Assembly (NCBI GenBank): GCA_036844945.1
Contig: DAIUEV010000033.1
Span: forward strand, 1-26,047
Direction: 5' to 3'
Origin: Palsa-461 sp036844945
Lineage (GTDB): Bacteria; Actinomycetota; Acidimicrobiia; Acidimicrobiales; RAAP-2
DNA: 26,047 bases
The position numbers were made by a program, and so were the translations under genes. Below the pieces are notes generated by a model that ran no database searches, was not told the origin of the DNA, and worked only from the letters and a program-made list of their open reading frames with translations. Positions 1 through 5,806 of the stretch are shown one piece after another. Each line of letters opens with the position of its first letter. Position 1 is the first letter of the stretch.

Positions 1-20
1 CACGTCCGGTTCTGATGGGG

Positions 21-46
21 GGTGCCTGGGGGAGACCCCAGGCACC
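21..46 (-). terminator. Strong hairpin downstream of the mobA/DUF6457 pair
   Basis: Two perfect 11-base arms, GGTGCCTGGGG (21-31) and CCCCAGGCACC (36-46), enclose a 4-base loop that reads GAGA on the plus strand and TCTC on the minus strand. The hairpin lies about 57 bases past the minus-strand stop at 103, so it could end the mobA/DUF6457 transcript. There is no clear T-run on either side, so it is not a textbook intrinsic terminator. It may instead serve a gene beyond the left edge. Confidence 0.4.
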
Positions 47-102
47 TACCCGCTTGCCGAGCCCGGTGCGCCGCGCTGCGCGAGCGGCGACCGTCGGGAG
101 CG

Positions 103-333
103 CTAGGAACTCGGATGTAGCTCGGTGGCGAGCTGCTCCGCCTTCGCCAGCGCCTCGGCGGCCGGAATCGCGGCGGTGGCGGCGATCCAACACGACAACG
201 GGGCGGCGGTCCGCTCCGAGGCATGCGCCGCCGTGCCGGCCAAAGCGAGGAGGTGCTCGGCGTCCGCTTCCGAGAGCCGCTCGACCCCGAGCGCGTCCGC
301 ATAGCGGTCGATCCAGGTCCGGCGGTCGGTCAT
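103..333 (-). CDS. Small DUF6457-type protein
   Basis: A 76-residue acidic, alanine-rich, mostly helical protein beginning MTDRRTWIDRYADALGV and ending ELHPSS. The WIDRYADALGV start and the following helical repeats resemble the actinobacterial DUF6457 family, small proteins often found next to or fused to molybdenum cofactor guanylyltransferases. Its biochemical role is not known to me. It follows the mobA-like gene on the same strand after 10 bases, which supports a shared role in molybdenum cofactor handling. The ATG at 331-333 was chosen because TAGCAT (minus-strand reading of 341-346) lies 7 bases upstream, as expected for a leaderless start. The TAG of that hexamer is also the mobA stop codon. 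Longer upstream readings of the frame run antisense to mobA and look unreal. Confidence 0.7.
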   Translation of the reverse strand: MTDRRTWIDRYADALGVERLSEADAEHLLALAGTAAHASERTAAPLSCWIAATAAIPAAEALAKAEQLATELHPSS

Positions 334-340
334 CGACCGG

Positions 341-346
341 ATGCTA
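341..346 (-). promoter_or_regulatory. Candidate internal -10 element TAGCAT
   Basis: On the minus strand TAGCAT is followed by 7 bases and then the ATG of the DUF6457 gene. This matches the TAnnnT-then-start spacing seen before several other genes in the window. It overlaps the mobA stop codon, so the small gene may also be transcribed separately as a leaderless message. No convincing -35 was identified. Confidence 0.3.
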
Positions 347-946
347 CCGGTGCCCTTCCGGCGCGCCGCCGAGCCCAAGGCGTTCGATGTCCTCCGGCGT
401 GTCCAGGTCTTGGAATGCCGATGCCGCAACGCCGTCGGGCCACATCGTCTCGTCCAGCAGCTCCACGTCGGGAGCCGCAAGGAGCGGCCGCATCGACCGC
501 TCACCGGAGGACCGGGCAGCGCGCCCGAGCGCGAGCGACGCCGGTGACCAGCGGGCGCACAATGGCTGGGCCCGGCCGTCGACGACCGGAACCGCCGAAC
601 CTTGGGCGCGGTCGGCCAGCATCTGCAGCACCGCGTCGGTGAGGAAGGGGAGGTCGCCCGCAACCAGCACGACAGGGTCGCCGGCCCGTCCGGACGCCTC
701 CAGCCAATCGAGCCCCGCGCACAGCCCGGCGAGCGGTCCATTCCCGGGAGGGTCTTCCCGCACCGCCGGTAGGCCGGTGTGGCCGGAGCCCACCTCGACC
801 GCGAGGCCGAGAACGCGGGTCAGGGACGCGGCGATCCGCACGGCGCACGCGACCCCGTCGACAGGGAAGGCTGTCTTGTCGAAGCCCATCCTCCGACTCG
901 CGCCCCCGGTGAGGAGGATCCCGGCCGGGCGCGCCGTGTGGCCCAT
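344..946 (-). CDS. mobA: MobA-like nucleotidyltransferase (molybdenum cofactor guanylyltransferase)
   Basis: A 200-residue protein of the MobA/IspD-like nucleotidyltransferase fold. MobA transfers GMP from GTP to molybdopterin to make the guanine dinucleotide cofactor, in the cytosol. Visible motifs are the N-terminal nucleotide loop LLTGGASRRMGFDK (11-24, family form LAGGxSxRMGxDK), GPLAGL (70-75), the metal-binding strand VLVAGDLPFL (93-102, GDxPF in place of the common CDxPF), and FQDLDTPEDIERL near the C-terminus. Length is normal for MobA. The ATG at 946 has GGAG just upstream; an in-frame ATG at 958 would add four residues. The DUF6457 gene follows after 10 bases. A MocA- or CofC-like enzyme with another nucleotide or cofactor substrate cannot be excluded. 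Confidence 0.85.
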   Translation of the reverse strand: MGHTARPAGILLTGGASRRMGFDKTAFPVDGVACAVRIAASLTRVLGLAVEVGSGHTGLPAVREDPPGNGPLAGLCAGLDWLEASGRAGDPVVLVAGDLPFLTDAVLQMLADRAQGSAVPVVDGRAQPLCARWSPASLALGRAARSSGERSMRPLLAAPDVELLDETMWPDGVAASAFQDLDTPEDIERLGLGGAPEGHR

Positions 947-1035
947 GCACTCCAGCATGGCGCGGGGGCCGCAACGGAGTGCACGGGTCCCGATCCGCGG
1001 CGGCGGAGTCCGATCGAACGGCCGGTCCGGCCCGG

Positions 1036-1041
1036 TAGGTT
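1036..1041 (+). promoter_or_regulatory. Candidate leaderless -10 element TAGGTT
   Basis: TAGGTT is followed by 7 bases and then the ATG at 1049. There is no ribosome binding site at normal spacing, so a leaderless transcript is likely. A 6-base inverted repeat, GGCCGG-T-CCGGCC (1020-1032), lies immediately upstream in the divergent mobA/small-gene spacer and might be a regulatory site. Confidence 0.4.
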
Positions 1042-1048
1042 GCAATCG

Positions 1049-1213
1049 ATGGTGCCGCGCTGGGGCGATCGGAAACGGCGCCGAGCCGCGGGGCGGGTCC
1101 GCCCGCCCGATCCTTTTCGCGAGGGCGTGGCCGACCAGCCGCCCCAGCCGAACGACGAGGTCGACGAATGGGGATACGAGTCGTTCCCGGCGAGCGACCC
1201 GCCGCAGCACTAG
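1049..1213 (+). CDS. 54-residue SFPASDPP-motif small protein
   Basis: A short protein with a basic N-terminal half (MVPRWGDRKRRRAAG) and an acidic C-terminus ending DEWGYESFPASDPPQH. The terminal EWx(E/Y)ESFPASDPP signature recurs at the ends of many small uncharacterised bacterial proteins, so I regard this as a real gene although its function is unknown. The frame is open further upstream, but that part is antisense to mobA. The ATG at 1049 is preceded by TAGGTT at leaderless spacing, and the gene diverges from mobA. No membrane segment or cysteine motif is visible. It ends 13 bases before the palindrome upstream of the MarR gene. Confidence 0.6.
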   Translation: MVPRWGDRKRRRAAGRVRPPDPFREGVADQPPQPNDEVDEWGYESFPASDPPQH

Positions 1214-1226
1214 GCGGGGTCTCCCG

Positions 1227-1254
1227 CCCCAGCGCTACATGTGTAGCGCTGGGG
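1227..1254. promoter_or_regulatory. Near-perfect 28-bp palindrome, probable operator of the MarR gene
   Basis: Two perfect 13-base arms (1227-1239 and 1242-1254; left arm CCCCAGCGCTACA) are separated by only TG. The core reads TACA-TG-TGTA. The spacer is too short for an RNA hairpin without opening inner pairs, which favours binding of a dimeric protein. It lies 35 bases before the MarR start, so autoregulation by that protein is the simplest reading. The core also matches the TACAnnTGTA form known for BlaI/CopY-type operators. A role as terminator of the small gene ending at 1213 is an alternative. Confidence 0.6.
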
Positions 1255-1289
1255 GGCGTTGAGGCAGGTCGACGCCGGTTTCGCGGAGT

Positions 1290-1742
1290 ATGGTGACGAC
1301 CCCTATGACGGCGGATCGACTGGCCGACGAGGACTATCGCCGCCTCCTGCAGCTGCGAACCGGGTTGCGTCGCTTCCTCCGCTGGAGCGAGGAGCAGGCC
1401 CGCCTGGCCGGGTTGACGCCGGCCCAGCACCAGCTCCTGCTGGCGGTACGCGGCCATGGTGCCGGACCCGGCCCGACGATCGGCGATGTCGCCGACTCGT
1501 TGCTCCTCCGACACCACAGCGCGGTCGAGCTGGTCCAACGGGCGGAGGCGGCCGGCCTGGTGACGAGGGTGCACGACCAGTACGACGGCAGGGTCGTGCG
1601 ACTGGCGCTCAGCCGTCGTGGCCGCACGGCCCTGGAGCGCCTCTCGCAGCTCCACGTCGAGGAGCTGGAGCGGCTGGCCAACCGCCTCCGGCCGCTCTGG
1701 GAAGGCCTCGAACTGAGCGATCAGGTCGGAAGGGGTCGCTGA
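1290..1742 (+). CDS. MarR-family transcriptional regulator
   Basis: A 150-residue winged-helix regulator. The helical N-terminus (RLLQLRTGLRRFLRWSEEQARLAGL) and the C-terminal helix would form the dimer interface. The DNA-binding part is LTPAQHQLLLAV then TIGDVADSLLLRHHSAVELVQRAEAAGLV, followed by the wing DQYDGRVVRLALSRRGR, all typical of MarR. Such proteins usually repress their own gene and a neighbouring exporter or detoxification gene, and release DNA on binding a small phenolic or oxidant. Here the MFS exporter gene converges from the other side, 35 bases away. The start is uncertain: ATG 1290 gives the longest form, while ATG 1305 would sit 10 bases after TATGGT (1289-1294), a possible leaderless -10. 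The palindrome at 1227-1254 is a likely operator. Confidence 0.85.
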   Translation: MVTTPMTADRLADEDYRRLLQLRTGLRRFLRWSEEQARLAGLTPAQHQLLLAVRGHGAGPGPTIGDVADSLLLRHHSAVELVQRAEAAGLVTRVHDQYDGRVVRLALSRRGRTALERLSQLHVEELERLANRLRPLWEGLELSDQVGRGR

Positions 1743-1777
1743 GGCGACAATCAAGGGCCTTGGCGAAGTACGTCGCC
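1743..1777. terminator. Possible bidirectional terminator between convergent marR and MFS genes
   Basis: The gap between the two stop codons is bounded by an inverted repeat, GGCGAC (1743-1748) and GTCGCC (1772-1777), with AAGGGCCTT in between. The minus-strand MFS stop begins at the next base. There is no T-run, so this is a weak call resting mainly on position between convergent genes. Confidence 0.3.
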
Positions 1778-3142
1778 CTACGATATGGTTGAATCGGCCC
1801 GCCTCTCGGCACCCAGGAGGGGCGCGCCGCGGCCGCCGTCGATCTCCTCTGCTTCGTGCGGCCGCGCCCCGGGGGCCTCACCCGGCAGCGCCAGCCGCTC
1901 CACCCGGTGGCTCGGCATCCTCCGCACGCTCGGGATGGCGAGGACCGCAGCGATCGTGACGAGCAGCCAGGTGGCGCCCAGCCACAGCGCGCCGTCGACG
2001 CCGAGCCACGAGGAGATCCATCCCTCGATGGCGAAACCGATCGGGAGAAGCACCATCGAGCCGAACCAGTCGTAGGCGCTTGCCCGCGACAGCACCTCGG
2101 GCGGGAGCTGGCGCTGCATCGTGGTGTCCCACACCGGCCCGAAGACCCCGAACGCGATCCCGCTCACGAACCCGCAGACCGACATGAGCGCGATCGGCGC
2201 GCGCAGGGCCAGCGCCACCAGGATGACGGCCCAACCGATCATCGCCAGCTCGCCGGCGAGCATCGGACGTCGCGGTTGCACCCGGAGCATCGTCACCGCT
2301 GCGAGCGTCGCGCCGGCACCCTGGCAGGCGAGCACGATGCCCCAGCCGACCGCCCCGCCGAGCGAGTGCTTCGCCACCACGGCGCCGAGGACGAAGAAGG
2401 GCGGGAAGACGATGAGCCCGAGCGTGCAGAACTGGGCCACCACGCTCCACAGCCAGGTCCGGGAGCGGAACTCGCGCCATCCCGTCACCAGCTGTCGGGC
2501 GATCGACTCGTCCCGCACGCCGTCGGCGCCCGACCAGCCGACCCGGAGGCGCACGAGGCACACCCCGCCGATGGCGTACGAAACCGCGTCGGCCACCACC
2601 GCCCAGCCGGCTCCGGCGGTGGCGACCAGGACGCCGGCGATTGCCGGGCCGATCAGGGTGCCGCCCCACTGTGCGGCGCCATTGAGCGCGTTGGCCTGGT
2701 GCAGCGTCTCGGGCGTCGTCACCTGGGGGATCAGCCCGGTCATCGCGGGTGTGAAGAACGCCGTGCCGATCCCGACGACGAACTCGAGCACCAGGAACCC
2801 CCACAGCGGGGGATGGCCGAGCAGGAGCCAGCCGCCCAGCACCCCCTGGGCCGCGCACCGCAGGAGGTCGGCCCCGAGCATGACCGCGCGGCGGTTGATC
2901 CGGTCGGCCAGCACCCCGGCGACCAGCAGGAACAGCGCCAAGGGGAGGACGTCGGCCGAGAGGACCCAGCCGACCTCGGAGGTCGATCCGCCCCGGCCGA
3001 GGATCGCGAAGGAGAGGGCGACCGGGATCATCCCGGTGCCGATGAGTGACGTGGCGCGACCGATGAAATAGAGGCGAAAGTCGCGGTGCGCGAGAACCCC
3101 GAACCATCGGTGCACGGAGCGACGGTACCGGAGCCCTGTCAT
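1778..3142 (-). CDS. MFS exporter (MFS_3 / EntS-like type)
   Basis: A 454-residue integral membrane protein with the hydrophobic pattern of twelve membrane segments. It begins MTGLRYRRSVHRWFGVLAHRDFRLYFIGRATSLIG, typical of the MFS_3 group of proton-driven exporters (enterobactin exporter and macrolide efflux relatives). The loop between segments 2 and 3 reads GVLADRINRRAVMLGADLLR, matching the conserved GxLaDRxxRR motif. Later parts include FFTPAMTGLIPQV and LNGAAQWGGTLIGPAIAG, also typical. The last 45 residues are a hydrophilic cytoplasmic tail. The substrate cannot be read from sequence; the convergent MarR gene suggests a toxic small molecule. The ATG at 3142 was chosen because the protein's conserved part starts there. 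An upstream ATG at 3250 would add 36 low-complexity residues overlapping the ligase gene. Confidence 0.9.
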   Translation of the reverse strand: MTGLRYRRSVHRWFGVLAHRDFRLYFIGRATSLIGTGMIPVALSFAILGRGGSTSEVGWVLSADVLPLALFLLVAGVLADRINRRAVMLGADLLRCAAQGVLGGWLLLGHPPLWGFLVLEFVVGIGTAFFTPAMTGLIPQVTTPETLHQANALNGAAQWGGTLIGPAIAGVLVATAGAGWAVVADAVSYAIGGVCLVRLRVGWSGADGVRDESIARQLVTGWREFRSRTWLWSVVAQFCTLGLIVFPPFFVLGAVVAKHSLGGAVGWGIVLACQGAGATLAAVTMLRVQPRRPMLAGELAMIGWAVILVALALRAPIALMSVCGFVSGIAFGVFGPVWDTTMQRQLPPEVLSRASAYDWFGSMVLLPIGFAIEGWISSWLGVDGALWLGATWLLVTIAAVLAIPSVRRMPSHRVERLALPGEAPGARPHEAEEIDGGRGAPLLGAERRADSTIS

Positions 3143-3227
3143 CGTGCCGGGGGTCGGGGCCGGGCCCCGGCCCGGCGCGAGGATTGAGCTCCCGGCCCCC
3201 CGCCGGGTCGTCGGAGGCGTCGGATCG

Positions 3228-4667
3228 GTGAGCCCGTCCAAGCTGGACACCTACAAGTCGAAACGGGACCCGAAGCGCACGCCCGAGCCCATGGGGTCGG
3301 GCCGGTCTCGGCGCCGGCCGCGTGGCGCCCCGACCTTCGTCGTCCAGGAGCACCACGCCCGAGCCCTGCACTGGGACTTCCGCTTGGAGCGCGACGGCGT
3401 GCTCGTGTCCTGGGCGCTCCCGAAGGGCGTGCCCCTCAACCCCCGCCGCAACCACCTCGCCGTCGCCACCGAGGACCATCCGCTCGACTACGGCGGGTTC
3501 TCCGGCGAGATCCCGTCGGGGGAGTACGGCGGGGGCACCGTCTCGATCTGGGACACCGGGACCTACGAGACCGAGAAGTGGTCCGAGCGCGAGGTGATGG
3601 TGGTGCTTCACGGATCGCGGGTGACCGGTCGCTACGTCTTGTTCCGCACCGGCGGCAAGAACTGGATGATCCACCGGATGGAGCCGGCCCCCGACGACTG
3701 GGAGGAGCTGCCCGAGCTGATCCGCCCGATGCTGTGCAAGGCGGGCGATCCCCCGGACGATGCCGGCGGGTGGAGCTGCGAGTTCAAGTGGGACGGTGTG
3801 CGCGCGGTCGCATACGTGAACGGGGGCCGGGTGCGGTTGCTGTCACGCAACGACCTCGACATCACCTCGGCCTACCCCGAGCTCCATGCGCTCGGCCGCG
3901 CCCTCGGATCGCGACCGGCCGTCCTCGACGGGGAGATCGTCGCGTTCGACGAGGACAACCGCCCGAGCTTCGGCCTCCTGCAGCAGCGCATGCACGTCCG
4001 GGACCAGGCCGCCGCCCGCCGACTGTCGCAGAAGACCCCGGTCAGCTATCTCGTGTTCGACGTTCTCCACCTCGACGGACGCTCCACCGTCGGCCTGCCC
4101 TACGCCGAGCGCCGCCGCCTGCTCGAGTCGGTGGCGCTAGCCGGCGACAACTGGGCGACACCCGGCGCGTACCGGGAGCCGCCGTCGGCGGTCATGCGGG
4201 CCGCCCGGTCGGCGGGTCTCGAGGGCATCGTGTGCAAGCGGGTCGACAGCGTCTATGTGCCGGGGCGCCGGTCGGACGACTGGGTCAAGACCCGCGCCCT
4301 GCTCACCCAGGAGGTGGTGGTGGGCGGGTTCACCCCGGGACAGGGCAGCCGGGCCGCTACGATCGGCGCGCTCATCGTCGGGATCCCCGACGATGGGGGC
4401 CTCCGCTACGTCGGGAAGGTCGGCACGGGGTTCTCCGACGCCCACCTGAAGGAGCTGGCCGTCCGCTTCGCCCGGTTGCACCGACGCCGCAGCCCCTTCG
4501 TCGGCGAGCTCCCGAGGGCCCAGGTGCAGGACGCCACCTGGCTCCGTCCGACGCTGGTGGGCGAGGTCCGCTACACCGGCTGGACGACCCAGGGGCGCCT
4601 CCGCCAGCCCGCCTGGCGGGGGCTCCGACCCGACAAGTCGCCCGCCGAGGTCGTCCCCGAAGGCTGA
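3228..4667 (+). CDS. ligD: LigD-like 3'-phosphoesterase and ATP-dependent DNA ligase
   Basis: A 479-residue two-domain DNA repair enzyme. Residues about 35-150 form the 3'-phosphoesterase domain (QEHHARALHWDFRLE, TEDHPLDYGGFSGEIPSGEY); numbered from this GTG, His42, His48, Asp50, Arg52, His84 and Tyr88 fall at the positions I recall for Pseudomonas LigD active-site residues. Residues about 165-479 are an ATP-dependent ligase: motif I EFKWDGVR with adenylated Lys187, DGEIVAF (234-240), EGIVCKR (332-338), DDWVKTR (350-356), then an OB fold (VVVGGFTPGQGSRAATIGAL). The polymerase domain of full LigD is absent and no Ku gene is in the window. GTG 3228 has GGAGG (3213-3217) 10 bases upstream and starts the family's VSPSKLDTYKSKRD opening. 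The role would be end-cleaning and sealing in non-homologous end joining or related repair. Confidence 0.9.
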   Translation: MSPSKLDTYKSKRDPKRTPEPMGSGRSRRRPRGAPTFVVQEHHARALHWDFRLERDGVLVSWALPKGVPLNPRRNHLAVATEDHPLDYGGFSGEIPSGEYGGGTVSIWDTGTYETEKWSEREVMVVLHGSRVTGRYVLFRTGGKNWMIHRMEPAPDDWEELPELIRPMLCKAGDPPDDAGGWSCEFKWDGVRAVAYVNGGRVRLLSRNDLDITSAYPELHALGRALGSRPAVLDGEIVAFDEDNRPSFGLLQQRMHVRDQAAARRLSQKTPVSYLVFDVLHLDGRSTVGLPYAERRRLLESVALAGDNWATPGAYREPPSAVMRAARSAGLEGIVCKRVDSVYVPGRRSDDWVKTRALLTQEVVVGGFTPGQGSRAATIGALIVGIPDDGGLRYVGKVGTGFSDAHLKELAVRFARLHRRRSPFVGELPRAQVQDATWLRPTLVGEVRYTGWTTQGRLRQPAWRGLRPDKSPAEVVPEG

Positions 4668-4683
4668 GCGCGGGCTCGGGCCG

Positions 4684-4689
4684 TAGGGT
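4684..4689 (+). promoter_or_regulatory. Candidate leaderless -10 element TAGGGT
   Basis: TAGGGT sits 6 bases before the GTG at 4696, in the 28-base gap after the ligase gene. The spacing fits a leaderless transcript. It suggests that the short SDR gene has its own promoter as well as possible readthrough from the ligase gene. Confidence 0.35.
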
Positions 4690-4695
4690 GTCGCC

Positions 4696-5289
4696 GTGCG
4701 GGTGTTCGTCGCCGGCGGGAGCGGAGTGCTCGGTCGCGCGCTTGTCCCCCTCTTGGTCGCCGAGGGTCACGAGGTCAGCGCGATGACCCGGTCCCTGGAG
4801 AAGGAGGATCTGCTCGCGTCGCTCGGCGCGGCGCCGGTCGTCTGCGACGTCTACGACATCGAGCGCCTGGTCGAGGTCGTCACCGCGGCGGCCCCCGAGG
4901 TGGTCATGCACCAGCTGACCGACCTGCCCGATGAGCTGTCGGAGATCTTCACCTTCGCCGAGCGCAACGCCCGGATGCGTCGTGAGGGCACCTCGAACCT
5001 GCTGCAGGCGGCCGGGGCGGCGGGAGCGTCTCGGGTGATCGCGCAGAGCGTCTCATGGGAGCTCCCCGGTGACGCCGGCGCCTCGGTCCGGGACCACGAG
5101 CACGCGATCCTCGATGCCGGCGGCGTGATCGTCCGCTACGGACAGCTCTATGGACCGGGCACCTACTACGAGACGTCGCGCCCGGATCCACCCAGGGTGG
5201 AGGTGATGGAGGCGGCCCGCCAGACGTTGCCGACCCTGCACGCGCTCGCCGGCACGATCGTGGTGATCAACGAGTCGCCGAACGCCTGA
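4696..5289 (+). CDS. Short atypical SDR / NAD(P)-binding epimerase-like protein
   Basis: A 197-residue Rossmann-fold protein. It starts MRVFVAGGSGVLGRALVPLL, with the GxxGxxG dinucleotide loop of extended and atypical SDR proteins, followed by the expected strand and helix pattern (GHEVSAMTR, APEVVMHQLT, NARMRREGTSNLLQAAGAAG, RVIAQSVSWEL, GVIVRYGQLYGPGTYY). The protein is much shorter than the roughly 300 residues of full epimerases. The catalytic YxxxK pair is not visible where it should be (DHEHAIL occupies that stretch). It may therefore be a redox sensor or a binding protein rather than an active epimerase, as with NmrA-like members. GTG 4696 is supported by TAGGGT 6 bases upstream. The gene converges with the VOC gene across a 6-base gap. 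Confidence 0.8.
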   Translation: MRVFVAGGSGVLGRALVPLLVAEGHEVSAMTRSLEKEDLLASLGAAPVVCDVYDIERLVEVVTAAAPEVVMHQLTDLPDELSEIFTFAERNARMRREGTSNLLQAAGAAGASRVIAQSVSWELPGDAGASVRDHEHAILDAGGVIVRYGQLYGPGTYYETSRPDPPRVEVMEAARQTLPTLHALAGTIVVINESPNA

Positions 5290-5295
5290 GCGCCC

Positions 5296-5754
5296 TCAGA
5301 GTCGGAGCGGCTTGGTGGGCGCCGCGAAGGCCTTTGGGTCGTTCCGCCAGTCGACCCCCTGCACATCGATGTAGAGCTCGACCTCGTTGCCATCGGGGTC
5401 CGTGATGTAGACGCTGTGGGTGACGGTGTGGTCCGAGGACCCGAGCACGGTCCCACCCGATTGGACGACCCGCTCGAGGGCGGCCTTCAGTTCCTCGTCG
5501 GTGTCGCCGACCCGCAGCCCGAAGTGGTACATGCCGATCCGGCGACCGGGCGGGATGGGCGCGGCCCCGGGCCCGACCTCGATCAAGAGGAGCTCGTGGT
5601 GGGTCCGCCCACCGGAGAAGGCGGCGGCACCGGCGACCGGGGCGCCGGGGTCGGGCATGATCTGACGCCACCCGAGGACGTCGCGGTAGAAGCGAGCCGA
5701 GCGCTCGGCATTCTCGACGTACAGCACCACGTGGCCGAGTTCCGTGACTCCCAC
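5296..5754 (-). CDS. VOC-superfamily protein (glyoxalase / extradiol dioxygenase-like)
   Basis: A 152-residue single-unit vicinal-oxygen-chelate protein with two beta-alpha-beta-beta-beta modules. Probable metal ligands are His8 (ELGHVVLYV), His77 (MYHFGLRV) and Glu126 (DPDGNEVELYID); the module 1 helix is ERSARFYRDVLGW. The module 2 features TVTHSVYITDPDGNEVELY resemble catechol 2,3-dioxygenase and related ring-cleavage or glyoxalase members, but the substrate cannot be fixed. The GTG at 5754 was chosen because a strong ribosome binding site, AAGGAGG, lies 5 bases upstream; an upstream ATG at 5787 would place that site inside the gene. valS ends 52 bases upstream on the same strand, so the two may be cotranscribed. 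Confidence 0.88.
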   Translation of the reverse strand: MGVTELGHVVLYVENAERSARFYRDVLGWRQIMPDPGAPVAGAAAFSGGRTHHELLLIEVGPGAAPIPPGRRIGMYHFGLRVGDTDEELKAALERVVQSGGTVLGSSDHTVTHSVYITDPDGNEVELYIDVQGVDWRNDPKAFAAPTKPLRL

Positions 5755-5806
5755 GGTGGCCTCCTTCCCTCGGTCTTCACTCTGCAAAACGCCGGAGCGG
5801 CCCGCG

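Noticed and set aside
15..1262. Long plus-strand frame at the left end
   Set aside because: Arg/Ser/Pro-rich shadow of mobA and the DUF6457 gene; no family resemblance.
3159..3176. GC-only hairpin GCCGGG/CCCGGC between the MFS and ligase genes
   Set aside because: Six GC pairs are common by chance in this composition; no promoter or operator match.
5286..5299. CTGAG-CGCC-CTCAG hairpin between the convergent SDR and VOC genes
   Set aside because: Five pairs made largely by the two opposed stop codons; not enough for a terminator call.
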